IMG/VR virus record: IMGVR_UViG_3300034071_000719
Coordinates: 1 to 64,000 of that record
DNA from: a virus
DNA: 64,000 nt
Direction: 5' to 3' (one strand)
The notes below the pieces were generated by a model that was not told the origin of the DNA, made no database searches, and was given only the letters and a program-made list of their open reading frames with translations. Shown here piece by piece: positions 1-7,193 of the stretch. A program made the translations under genes and the position numbers. Position 1 is the first letter of the stretch. Every line of letters begins with the position of its first letter.

Positions 1-331
1 TGATGCATAATCCGTAGTTAGCCAAACTATGTCATCATATGGGTTGTATCTTTTTCACAGTGCCCAAATCATTCGGTTTTTACACCTAATTTTTATATTG
101 TTGATTCGCTTTTTATAGCACAATACCGAGTCGCCATTCAGTGTGTAGTCTAGTCTACACGTTCCAAGTGCGGCCATTACGCGAGCACCATCTCCTCTGA
201 ATACAGAACTTAATCTGCAATAGGGCTGTTAAAACATTTACTACTTTATTACGGAGTTGGAATTTGTTTCTATGAGAGTGACTTGGTGTCTAGGAGCTAT
301 GTGTTTATTGTAATACGTTTAATGTTGTTGG
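1..331. other. Non-coding stretch at left edge, promoter plus possible structured RNA
   Basis: About 330 bases downstream of the leftmost minus-strand gene have no ORF above 60 codons. The minus strand carries a sigma-70-like promoter (307-335) reading into the region. Bases 136-202 can fold as a three-way junction and look richer in G+C than the surroundings. A minus-strand reading frame of 40 codons lies at 55-177 (ATG to TGA), and after the TGA the same frame stays open for 18 codons to the window edge with gene-like residues (NPYDDIVWLTTDYAS). It could be a decayed gene, a gene starting nearer the edge, or chance. No tRNA-like T-arm was found. Confidence 0.45.
136..202 (-). ncRNA. Possible three-way-junction RNA element
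   Basis: Three nested stems are visible: an outer stem pairing 136-141 with 197-202 (6 bp, ATTCAG/CTGAAT), a hairpin 143-148/155-160 (6 bp, GTGTAG/CTACAC, 6-base loop) and a hairpin 168-171/185-188 (4 bp, GTGC/GCAC). Together they form a compact junction roughly 100 bases downstream of a sigma-70-like promoter on the minus strand. No known RNA family is recognised. The stems are short, so chance folding is a real alternative. The strand is assigned only from the promoter. Confidence 0.2.
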
Positions 332-335
332 TCAA
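307..335 (-). promoter_or_regulatory. Sigma-70-type promoter (TTGACC-N17-TACAAT)
   Basis: On the minus strand the -35 box TTGACC is at 330-335 and the -10 box TACAAT at 307-312, with exactly 17 bases between. The -35 overlaps the last codons of the SegE-like gene. It reads toward the left edge, into the apparently gene-free stretch. The same -35 sequence and spacing recur before thyA, suggesting a shared early-promoter type used by the host polymerase. Confidence 0.55.
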
Positions 336-772
336 CTAGTTTTATTAATTTTTACATCTTTAACGGAGTTTTTACCTAGTTTAAGTTGTATAATACCATT
401 ATAGTTATCTTCCCTTAACAGTACTTCTTCCTTAAATTGATAATGCGCTTCCATATAGTTAGTTTCTCCGCGACTGCTACACAAATGTATAATTTCGCGT
501 TTAAACTGTTCTTTGCCTAGTTCTAATATGTCTGCTACTAAACGACTTGATGAACCCCAATAGTCTTTCCAATCAGTTTCGATTGTTTCTAGACGTTTGT
601 TCTTCTTGCCTTTTAGTGGTGGTCTTTTTTTGATAGTTTTAAAATATTTGCGGCCCACATAATCGTGTCCGTTTGTGATATTAGTTATTCTATAAATGAA
701 GCCGTAATATTCACCGATATCCCCTGAATCAAAAGTTGTACCATTGTAGATCCAGGGATTATCGTATGTCAT
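332..772 (-). CDS. SegE-like GIY-YIG endonuclease family protein
   Basis: A 146-residue protein with the GIY-YIG fold signature near its N terminus: YGFIYRIT followed by YVGRKYF (about residues 23-45), then a basic stretch and the DWKDYWGSS segment (about 67-75) typical of SegE-like phage proteins. Family members are DNA-cleaving homing-type enzymes or their domesticated relatives. A Glu near residue 109-119 could be the metal-binding residue, but this is not certain. It is the last gene of the minus-strand block, 7 bases after the H1-like gene, with no clear ribosome site of its own, so translation is probably coupled. Its activity is inferred from the motif only. Confidence 0.7.
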   Translation of the reverse strand: MTYDNPWIYNGTTFDSGDIGEYYGFIYRITNITNGHDYVGRKYFKTIKKRPPLKGKKNKRLETIETDWKDYWGSSSRLVADILELGKEQFKREIIHLCSSRGETNYMEAHYQFKEEVLLREDNYNGIIQLKLGKNSVKDVKINKTS

Positions 773-779
773 ACGTTAT

Positions 780-965
780 TTATTTTGCAGCCGCTGCGTT
801 TTTCTTTTCCTGAATTTCCGCACGACGAGCTTTAGTTAACTTACCTAAATCACCTAATGCACCGCGAGCACGTGCCGCCGCAGCCTTAACACCTTTAACT
901 TCAAATTTTTCTGATTCTGAAACGTATAATTCTACTGCTGCTAAAATTTCTTCATGAATTGACAT
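780..965 (-). CDS. Small histone H1/Hc1-like basic protein
   Basis: A 61-residue protein with an acidic N-terminal helix followed by an Ala/Arg/Lys-rich half (KAAAARARGALGDLGKL, then KARRAEIQEKK). The arrangement resembles the N-terminal region of chlamydial Hc1-type histone H1-like proteins, also found as small ORFs in T4-like aquatic phages. A DNA-binding or nucleoid-condensing role is inferred from composition and family resemblance. It has a strong ribosome site (AAGGAG) and its own late-promoter-like motif 27 bases before the ATG, so it is probably made late, separately from gp46. Confidence 0.65.
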   Translation of the reverse strand: MSIHEEILAAVELYVSESEKFEVKGVKAAAARARGALGDLGKLTKARRAEIQEKKNAAAAK

Positions 966-981
966 GTTTTACTTCTCCTTG

Positions 982-999
982 TTGTTATGTGTATTTAAC
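982..999 (-). promoter_or_regulatory. Putative late promoter for the H1-like gene
   Basis: Minus-strand sequence GTTAAATACACATAACAA reading from 999 down to 982. It matches the motif before baseplate genes on the other strand (TAAATACACTATAACA) and ends its TAAATA core 27 bases before the ATG, with an AAGGAG ribosome site in between. Confidence 0.6.
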
Positions 1000-1026
1000 C
1001 ACCGTACAGTGGGTGGAAATTTTTTT
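999..1026 (+). terminator. Hairpin with T-run, plus orientation
   Basis: Stem CCACC (999-1003) / GGTGG (1012-1016) with an 8-base loop, then AAATTTTTTT. The U-run is on the plus strand, although all genes here read minus. It may stop antisense transcription; on the minus strand the same hairpin sits just before the late promoter of the H1-like gene and lacks a U-run. Confidence 0.4.
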
Positions 1027-1031
1027 ATTGC

Positions 1032-1823
1032 CTACAATTGTGTTAATAAGAATTCTGCAAATTTTTTATTGCTTATATATCCAGGGTGTAAATTATCATT
1101 ACCTAAATCTAAATAAAATTTAGTACGAAATCCGTTATATAAATTAAGCCAGTTAGTTAATCCGTTAGCAGTTTTATATTCGGAATGCATCCTATCGTAA
1201 ATTATAAATATTTCAATGTCGCTACGCAAGTCCGTTTGTATTAATTTCTTAGTTAGCTCAGTTAAATCCTCGGGCAGCCGGCTAACATCGGCATTATAAG
1301 TAAAATAATTGTCGTCCCAAAAACAAATACCGTTTACAAAATAAAGAGTAACATTTAACTGATTGGCTAGTTTGGTTAATATTCTACAATAATTTAATAA
1401 TTCTAAAAATTCGTAATGTAAATTAGTTAAGTCAAAAAATCTATTTTTTATATTTTCTATATAATCTTTAGAGTAAGTAACATCTACTAAGTTTACTCCG
1501 TGCTCTACTAAGGTACACCCTCCTAAAAACAGACTTGTAGGATAGGTCTCTAATCCTGGGTTAACGGTTATTCGGGATGGTTCGGTCCAACAGACAAATG
1601 CAGTAGTTGGTCTGTGTGTAATTAAATCTTCTACAGTTTTACAAAAAATTTGTTTATTATTGTACCCACTTACTCCGGAATTTATTAAATTTAACGATTT
1701 TAATTTTGGATGAGTTGAGTGTAATATGTTAACCCACAATCCAGGGTCGGCATATTCTGACAATAACCCTACTCCTTGGGTAAATGAACATCCTGTAAAT
1801 AAACAATTAGACAAGTTCGACAT
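1032..1823 (-). CDS. SGNH/GDSL-type hydrolase-like protein
   Basis: A 263-residue protein with the block I motif GCSFTQG (Ser13 as nucleophile, Cys in place of the usual Asp of GDS) and a C-terminal block V-like DNLHPGY (Asp243, His246). SGNH enzymes are esterases, acetylhydrolases or lipases; in phages they commonly accompany glycan-modifying genes. No signal peptide or membrane segment is evident, so it should act in the cytoplasm or on virions. The start overlaps the end of gp46 by 17 bases, indicating coupling. The substrate is unknown. Three more SGNH-like genes lie at 53754, 54537 and 63251. Confidence 0.7.
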   Translation of the reverse strand: MSNLSNCLFTGCSFTQGVGLLSEYADPGLWVNILHSTHPKLKSLNLINSGVSGYNNKQIFCKTVEDLITHRPTTAFVCWTEPSRITVNPGLETYPTSLFLGGCTLVEHGVNLVDVTYSKDYIENIKNRFFDLTNLHYEFLELLNYCRILTKLANQLNVTLYFVNGICFWDDNYFTYNADVSRLPEDLTELTKKLIQTDLRSDIEIFIIYDRMHSEYKTANGLTNWLNLYNGFRTKFYLDLGNDNLHPGYISNKKFAEFLLTQL

Positions 1824-3576
1824 CTGTACTATATGATGTAAACCCGTTCTCTTTGGTTACAGTCATAATATTGTTAACTCGTCCCGCAAGTTCGTCTTTA
1901 TGTGACACGAGCCAAATACTTTTCTCATGTTCACGCGACATCTTTTTAAGTATGCTTAGTGAACTTTCAACTCCACTACTGTCCATACCACTATCAATAA
2001 GCTCATCAATAAACAATAAGTTAATTGGATTGTATAAACTCTCCCACACATCACGGAACGCCCAGCTTAAACTTAGTATCAAGCGATTACGTTCGCCACG
2101 TGATAAGTTATCAAAGTCTAACTCACGCCCTAACTCTGTAATTTCGACACTTAAATCATTTAAGAACGTTACTGTGTGGGGCAAGCCGATACGATCTAAG
2201 TATTGACTTAATCGTGCGTTTAAATGCGACAAGTTCTGATCAATAATACGCTTACGAATAAAACTATCTTTGTTAGTTAATAGTTTTAACAAGAAGTCTT
2301 GATGTTCCTTTAACTTAACAAGCTCATTCATTGTAGTATAATCAGTATCCGCCATTGCAGTATGCGTCATTTCTTCAATCTGTTCAGCATACGGGTCGAC
2401 TTCTGCAGACTTAGTTGCTAACTGCGTTTCTAAACTAGTAATCGAACCCTTGTGATGAAATGCATCTGCTTCTTTATCGTAAAAGACTTTTGGTTGCGCA
2501 CCCAATACACCCAACTCAGTAAGTGCAAACTCTAACTCCATGATAGTAACACCATGCAAGTCAACTTCTATTGCGGCAACATCTAAATCAACTTTCTTAG
2601 CAGTTAGTACAGCTTCGTGCTTATCATCGTGAAACGCTTGCCCGCACGTATGACATTGATGACTTTCCAACGTAGCTATTTCTGCGGTTAACTTGTCTGC
2701 ACGTTTACGTTCACGTTCTTGATCTGCACGTGCGCGAGTTAATGCTGTAGTTAAATCAGCAATATCTTTACGCTTTTGATTGTATGCAGTAAGCCCTTTA
2801 TGTGCCGCAAGCTCTTGCTCTATATCAATTTTAAGCAGTTCTGTTAAGGCATTTTGTAGTTTTACTGTGTCATCTGTGTGCTTAGTAGTCCACATAGTTT
2901 GTCGACGTTTTAAGCTCTCAATTTGCTCTTTAATACGCTCGTTTGCGTCTGCAATCGCCTTAATTCTGTATTCTTCTTGCTGAATTGCTTCCTTAGTAGC
3001 ACGACCCAGCTCTTTAAGTTTTTCTGCTTTTTCACTTAGTACAGTAATACCAAGCAACTGTTCAATAATCTCACGCTGGTCATTTGATTTAAGACTTAAG
3101 AACGGCTCGGTGTAAGTGTTAAGCGCAACAATGTGCTTAAACATATCGTGCTTCATGCTTAACAAACGTTCAATCTCGGCTTGCGTTTCTCTACTATCAC
3201 CTTGACTCTCGTCTGTAATTTCTTTTTCTTCATCGCCCACGTAAAACTTCATTATGTTGGGCTTACGACCACGTTCAATCTTATAATCTTGCCCATTATG
3301 TTCAAACTCAACAGTAACTAACATGTTCTTACCATTAGTTTTATTAATTAAGTTATCACGTTTAATATTAGTTAACGCTTGCCCAAACAAACTGTAGCTT
3401 AGTGCATTGATGATAGTTGTTTTACCTGTGCCGTTACGTGCGCCACTATCATCTCCGCCCAAGTCAACATTAACACCAAGCACTAACGTGAGGTCATTGC
3501 GATCAAAATCCACTGCTTGCGTTGCATTACCAACACTCATGAAGTTTTTAACTGTAAGATTTTTTATTTTAAACAT
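1807..3576 (-). CDS. 46: gp46, recombination endonuclease subunit (SbcC/Rad50-like)
   Basis: A 589-residue SMC-type ATPase. Walker A GARNGTGKTT is at residues 45-54, a coiled-coil arm follows, the zinc-hook motif CHTCG lies near 306-310, the ABC signature LSRGERNR near 490, and Walker B LLFIDE near 516. In T4, gp46 with gp47 resects double-strand ends for recombination-dependent replication and host DNA degradation. The gene lies downstream of gp55 and gp47 in the same relative order as in T4 relatives, but a sulfotransferase-like gene separates it from gp47. Start and stop overlap the neighbouring genes, consistent with one transcript. Confidence 0.95.
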   Translation of the reverse strand: MFKIKNLTVKNFMSVGNATQAVDFDRNDLTLVLGVNVDLGGDDSGARNGTGKTTIINALSYSLFGQALTNIKRDNLINKTNGKNMLVTVEFEHNGQDYKIERGRKPNIMKFYVGDEEKEITDESQGDSRETQAEIERLLSMKHDMFKHIVALNTYTEPFLSLKSNDQREIIEQLLGITVLSEKAEKLKELGRATKEAIQQEEYRIKAIADANERIKEQIESLKRRQTMWTTKHTDDTVKLQNALTELLKIDIEQELAAHKGLTAYNQKRKDIADLTTALTRARADQERERKRADKLTAEIATLESHQCHTCGQAFHDDKHEAVLTAKKVDLDVAAIEVDLHGVTIMELEFALTELGVLGAQPKVFYDKEADAFHHKGSITSLETQLATKSAEVDPYAEQIEEMTHTAMADTDYTTMNELVKLKEHQDFLLKLLTNKDSFIRKRIIDQNLSHLNARLSQYLDRIGLPHTVTFLNDLSVEITELGRELDFDNLSRGERNRLILSLSWAFRDVWESLYNPINLLFIDELIDSGMDSSGVESSLSILKKMSREHEKSIWLVSHKDELAGRVNNIMTVTKENGFTSYSTDVELV

Positions 3577-4442
3577 AGCTTCTCAATCATATTATTAATT
3601 TCTTTTGTTGACTTAAACCAATCTTTATAGTCGTATACTGGTATTATAACATTAAATTCTTTCTCAATGCAATAATTAATATAGCCTTGTTCATGCAGAT
3701 CGGTAATATTAGTAATATCAAATGGCTCTTTATCTTTTATTGCTTGCATAATGATATTGGTATTTGTATATATCGCAAAATAAGATGAATTTGCTACTAA
3801 CCAATCTCTAAGAGATTGATCGAGTGCCTCATGATTGATTACGGTCATGTTCAATGTATTGATTAATGTTTCTATAGTACTAATTGGATTAGTTATTAGA
3901 TCTTCTAATTCTACATTTATTGTATTGTCGTCTTTATTCCATGCAAACGGCCAGTTGTGATAAAATAACGTAAAATTTTCTCTAATTGCATATGATTCAT
4001 TAGCATCGGTCCAGTTTGCAGCTATATGATTGCTATTAGCGTCGACTATATTTTCTTCGGAGGCCTTTATCATACAAGTTTGATAGATAATCGGCCGTAC
4101 AGCATTACTAATTACTAATCGAACTATTGTTGCATTTGGAAAATTTTTATTAATCTTTGTATAATTGTCGTTATTAATTCCGTTATCACATAATACTAAT
4201 ATTTTTTTGTTATTGTGTTCTACTGCAATAGTTGGTATATATACTAACGGATCTTTATAATATATTTCTGTATATTTTGTACTCTGATGACTGCGGCCAG
4301 TAGAGTCAAACTTAAACGTCGAATTATCTACTTTAACTGTTTCGTTTGCAAATTCAGTTAATATATGATATATAAAGTTTCCAAATCCGCCCGACGGATA
4401 ACTTATTAATATAATATCGCTACTAGCAGTATCAAAAATCAT
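3564..4442 (-). CDS. Sulfotransferase-like protein between gp47 and gp46
   Basis: A 292-residue protein beginning ILISYPSGGFGNFI (about residues 11-24), which resembles the N-terminal PAPS phosphate-binding loop of sulfotransferases (YPxSG...). The later segment VELEDLITNPISTIETLI (about 175-192) resembles the conserved C-terminal region of the family, where an acidic residue precedes a Leu-rich helix. The assignment rests on these two segments and is tentative. It overlaps gp47 by 4 bases and gp46 by 13 bases, so it is translated with the recombination genes. An APS-kinase-like gene at 56535 could in principle supply PAPS. Confidence 0.45.
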   Translation of the reverse strand: MIFDTASSDIILISYPSGGFGNFIYHILTEFANETVKVDNSTFKFDSTGRSHQSTKYTEIYYKDPLVYIPTIAVEHNNKKILVLCDNGINNDNYTKINKNFPNATIVRLVISNAVRPIIYQTCMIKASEENIVDANSNHIAANWTDANESYAIRENFTLFYHNWPFAWNKDDNTINVELEDLITNPISTIETLINTLNMTVINHEALDQSLRDWLVANSSYFAIYTNTNIIMQAIKDKEPFDITNITDLHEQGYINYCIEKEFNVIIPVYDYKDWFKSTKEINNMIEKLCLK

Positions 4443-5452
4443 AGATTTCTATAGATATCTAATAACAATGCTGGATTATAATGCTCACTGTTAATAGCTG
4501 TTAGTTGGCTTGTTACGATTGTATCGATACTTTCAAATTGAATATTGCCGAGCATAATATCTGTGCCGATATCAGTATGCTTAACTGGGATTAGTGTAAG
4601 TTCACGTAGGTTATACGTGCCTACAAATGTTTCTTTAATAAACGTTGCTTCTTCATACGAAATATCCACGTCAATGTTTACTCGACAATGCATGCCCTTT
4701 TGCAATAACGTATCTGGATTTTGCAGTATACCGCTTAACGTGTATACACGATACTTGGGTTGATCGGGCCATGCATGAAACGTTGGCTCTTCTCCCCAGT
4801 TAAGTATCATCATACCACGTTCGTCATCACCGGCATCTGCATAATTATGCGGAAACGCATTGCCAATGTATGTAATGTTCTTACCAGTTTGACGTTTATG
4901 AAAGTGTCCACTGTACACATGATCAATATGCCCAAAGTCTTCACGTCTAATCTCACCATGCTCGGGCATTTGCACCATTGCATTCATGTAATAGCCTGGC
5001 AACTCAAAATGCCCAAACATATACTTTGCATTGATCTTTTGTATCTTCTTATGATCATCCCCAACTAACCACGGCACAATGCTTACATCACCCTCTTGAT
5101 AGAAATCATTGATGATTTCAATGTTAGGAATATGTCGTGCCCACTCAGCTGATTGTATATCACGCTTGTCGCGATAATATAAATCATGATTACCCGGAAT
5201 AAAGATAACACGATCAAACGCTTTGCCCAACAACTCTAACGCTGTTAGGCTATAGTTTAACGTGATGATATTAATTGCCGCTCGATTATTATGATAGTCT
5301 CCAAGAAAAAAGCAAACATCACACCCTTCTTCTTTAGCTTTGCTAATAAACCATTTAATGTACGCAAGGCAATCTTCATTATGTTGCGTACTATTTGACT
5401 TTAGTCCTAGATGTAAATCTGTAAATACCGCAGCTTTTTTGAATAAATTCAT
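4439..5452 (-). CDS. 47: gp47, recombination endonuclease subunit (SbcD/Mre11-like)
   Basis: A 337-residue metallophosphoesterase. All expected metal-binding motifs are visible: FTDLHLG (Asp12, His14), FLGDYHNN, IPGNHDLYY, MFGHFE and SGHFHKR. It pairs with gp46 to form the nuclease that processes DNA ends during recombination-dependent replication. The length matches T4 gp47 (about 340 residues). It overlaps both neighbours by 4 bases (ATGA), showing translational coupling to the upstream GIY-YIG gene and the downstream sulfotransferase-like gene. Confidence 0.95.
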   Translation of the reverse strand: MNLFKKAAVFTDLHLGLKSNSTQHNEDCLAYIKWFISKAKEEGCDVCFFLGDYHNNRAAINIITLNYSLTALELLGKAFDRVIFIPGNHDLYYRDKRDIQSAEWARHIPNIEIINDFYQEGDVSIVPWLVGDDHKKIQKINAKYMFGHFELPGYYMNAMVQMPEHGEIRREDFGHIDHVYSGHFHKRQTGKNITYIGNAFPHNYADAGDDERGMMILNWGEEPTFHAWPDQPKYRVYTLSGILQNPDTLLQKGMHCRVNIDVDISYEEATFIKETFVGTYNLRELTLIPVKHTDIGTDIMLGNIQFESIDTIVTSQLTAINSEHYNPALLLDIYRNL

Positions 5453-6111
5453 TTTTTCCTACAATCGATTAGTGGTTCATTTAATTTTACTAGAATGTAC
5501 CCTTTGAAGTCAAGTTTTTTGGCACATATTTTTAATCCATACTTAATGTTAAGTTTTAAATCTCGCTCAGCGGCACTGAGCGAATTATATATTCGTATTT
5601 CCCCCGACGGCAACGTAACTTGTAGTTTAATTCCATATTTTGCATATTGTTCTTTTTCTTTATCAGTAAACCCAGTGGTTGCTATTCTATCAAGTCTGGT
5701 TTGTATTTTTTGCTTATATGATTGTATTTCTTCTATACTCAATCCGTGAATAGCATGTTTCTTCTTTAATGTTTCCGCTCGTTTAATGATATGAGATTCA
5801 TCTAAATATCCAAAGCCGCCTGCTGCATCATTATTGAGATTATAATATGTTGGATCATCTTTAATGTTTACTACTGTATCAAGCCATTTTTTTTCTGTTT
5901 CTAATACTAATTTTTTATTGTTCTCGGAAACATATTCTAATACTCTCATAGTAAAGTGTTGTGGGTTATTTTTATATGCTACCATAAAATCTTTGCCGGA
6001 TCCTTTGTAATAATCATCAACTGCTCCGTAATGCGACCCAATATATTTCATATTATTAGTGGAATTTATCCATTCATATACATAACCATAGTAATCTTTT
6101 TTGTATTTCAT
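5449..6111 (-). CDS. GIY-YIG homing-endonuclease-like protein
   Basis: The N terminus carries YYGYVYEWIN and MKYIGSHYG, the two halves of the GIY-YIG motif, followed by a DDYYKGSG segment. The C-terminal third (LPSGEIRIYNSLSAAERDL) resembles a NUMOD-type DNA-binding repeat that reads modified bases or sequence. It sits between gp55 and gp47, genes that are close in T4 relatives, as expected for a free-standing homing endonuclease. The ATG at 6111 is preferred over a TTG at 6120 because GGGG lies 10 bases upstream of the ATG. From the ATG it is 220 residues. Confidence 0.8.
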   Translation of the reverse strand: MKYKKDYYGYVYEWINSTNNMKYIGSHYGAVDDYYKGSGKDFMVAYKNNPQHFTMRVLEYVSENNKKLVLETEKKWLDTVVNIKDDPTYYNLNNDAAGGFGYLDESHIIKRAETLKKKHAIHGLSIEEIQSYKQKIQTRLDRIATTGFTDKEKEQYAKYGIKLQVTLPSGEIRIYNSLSAAERDLKLNIKYGLKICAKKLDFKGYILVKLNEPLIDCRKK

Positions 6112-6160
6112 ATCTGCCAATCCCCTGTAAATGTATTTAGTTATAGGCGACTGGCAGATA
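6111..6160. repeat. 9-bp inverted repeat around promoter and start of the GIY-YIG gene
   Basis: TATCTGCCA at 6111-6119 and TGGCAGATA at 6152-6160 are perfect inverted copies, 32 bases apart. Between them lie the late-promoter motif and the GGGG ribosome site; one arm touches the ATG. It could be an operator or an RNA stem that hides the start region. Confidence 0.35.
6124..6141 (-). promoter_or_regulatory. Putative late promoter for the GIY-YIG/gp47/gp46 genes
   Basis: Minus-strand ACTAAATACATTTACAGG, reading from 6141 to 6124, matches the TAAATACAnnTATAACA-type motif. The core ends 23 bases before the ATG at 6111, the same geometry as at the other sites. Confidence 0.5.
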
Positions 6161-6174
6161 AAATAATTTGCGGT

Positions 6175-7068
6175 TTATTCGTCTGCGCCGTGTCCGCCAC
6201 CACCCCAACTACCACCGCCCTGATTCTGACGAGTGTAGCTTGGTGCGTAGTTGTTCATCTCTAAGATGTCGTCACGAATGTTTTGATTACGCTTTTCGAT
6301 GTTTAATACACGAGTAAAGCTGTTTGTAATTGCGGCTGTATAATAGGCAAATGGATTGTCTGATTTACTTTCATCAAACTGTAGCCCAATTTGACTTAAT
6401 TGAAGTAATGCTTGCGAACGCATCTCGTCATTATATGTATAACCACGCCAGTTACTACGTGTAGCATAGCGTTCACATAGTTTAACAAACATATGAGCTA
6501 ACTTAGCAGTCATCTGTCCGTGATCTCTACTGAAGTTACCAGTTTCTAAATCGCCCTTCCAGTGACTCTTACCAACAATAACTGGTGTTAAGTCTTCTGT
6601 AACAGAATAATGAAAGAATGGAGGAAAATTTAGTTTAACGTACTTAGTAGCACCTTTAACTTTAACAGCGGGTTCATCGTATTCAGTTTCGAATAAGTCT
6701 TCGTCGTATGCTTCTTGTGCTTTAGCATCGGATTTTTTCTGTTTAACTTCATCGATTGGTATATGTTCCCACGTCATAACACGGAACACAATGTCTGTTA
6801 CTGGAATATTTTCTACTGGGATTGCAAATTCATCTAATTTGCGTTTGTTGCCAAGTAACAGTTCGGCTTCTTGTGCTTCTTTTGCTAACCTAGTTGCACG
6901 TGTTGCCCTTGCTTCTGCTACGGATTTTTTGGTAATTGCACTAACATTTGATACAATAGCATCATAGATCATGACTTCTTTGTTAATGAAACTACAATAT
7001 GCTAATTTACTTTTTGCTATTTCTTTTAATATGTCTTTGTTGTTGAGATAATTAATTTTACGAGCCAC
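6175..7068 (-). CDS. 55: gp55, sigma factor for late transcription
   Basis: A 297-residue protein. The segment from about residue 175 to 270 (LAHMFVKLCERYATRSNWRG, then DEMRSQALLQL, NPFAYYTAAITNSFTRVL and IEKRNQNIRDD) matches the sigma region 2-like core of T4 gp55, which recognises the TATAAATA late promoter with host RNA polymerase. It is longer than T4 gp55 (185 residues) because of an N-terminal and central extension. The C terminus is Gly-rich (GGGSWGGGGHGADE), without an obvious sliding-clamp-binding motif like that of T4 gp55. The start is GTG, with AAGGAA upstream. It is the first gene of the minus-strand block. Confidence 0.85.
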   Translation of the reverse strand: MARKINYLNNKDILKEIAKSKLAYCSFINKEVMIYDAIVSNVSAITKKSVAEARATRATRLAKEAQEAELLLGNKRKLDEFAIPVENIPVTDIVFRVMTWEHIPIDEVKQKKSDAKAQEAYDEDLFETEYDEPAVKVKGATKYVKLNFPPFFHYSVTEDLTPVIVGKSHWKGDLETGNFSRDHGQMTAKLAHMFVKLCERYATRSNWRGYTYNDEMRSQALLQLSQIGLQFDESKSDNPFAYYTAAITNSFTRVLNIEKRNQNIRDDILEMNNYAPSYTRQNQGGGSWGGGGHGADE

Positions 7069-7193
7069 AGTTTTTGGTTCCTTTTAATTAGTATAACATA
7101 ATAGTATTGCACTATACAACCTATTTATGCGGTTAATCTTTAACTGCTACTATTTCTCCGGCAATAAATACACTATAACATAGAGGTTTTATT
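7069..7193. promoter_or_regulatory. Divergent promoter region between gp55 and the baseplate operon
   Basis: This 125-base gap separates the minus-strand recombination/sigma block from the plus-strand baseplate block. On the plus strand AATAAATACACTATAACA (7163-7180) lies 24 bases (core to ATG) before the first baseplate gene, followed by AGAGG. On the minus strand CATAAATA (7122-7129) is a possible late promoter for gp55, and TTGTAT-N18-TATACT a weaker possible early promoter, so gp55 may be expressed at more than one stage. Confidence 0.5.
7163..7180 (+). promoter_or_regulatory. Putative late promoter for baseplate operon
   Basis: AATAAATACACTATAACA. It differs by one base from the site before gp6 (14278-14295), and the core is a 7/8 match to the T4 late promoter TATAAATA. 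The ATG at 7194 follows 24 bases after the core, with AGAGG as ribosome site. Confidence 0.65.

Noticed and set aside
1-331. Possible tRNA in the left-edge gap
   Set aside because: No T-arm (GTTCRANNC-like) or acceptor-stem pairing was found on either strand.
777-784. AATAAATA late-promoter core on the minus strand before the SegE-like gene
   Set aside because: It lies only 5 bases from the ATG, overlaps the stop of the H1-like gene and lacks the TATAACA part, so the geometry does not fit.
4760-5068. 102-codon plus-strand frame in gp47
   Set aside because: Antisense to conserved metallophosphoesterase motifs; no domain or start signal.
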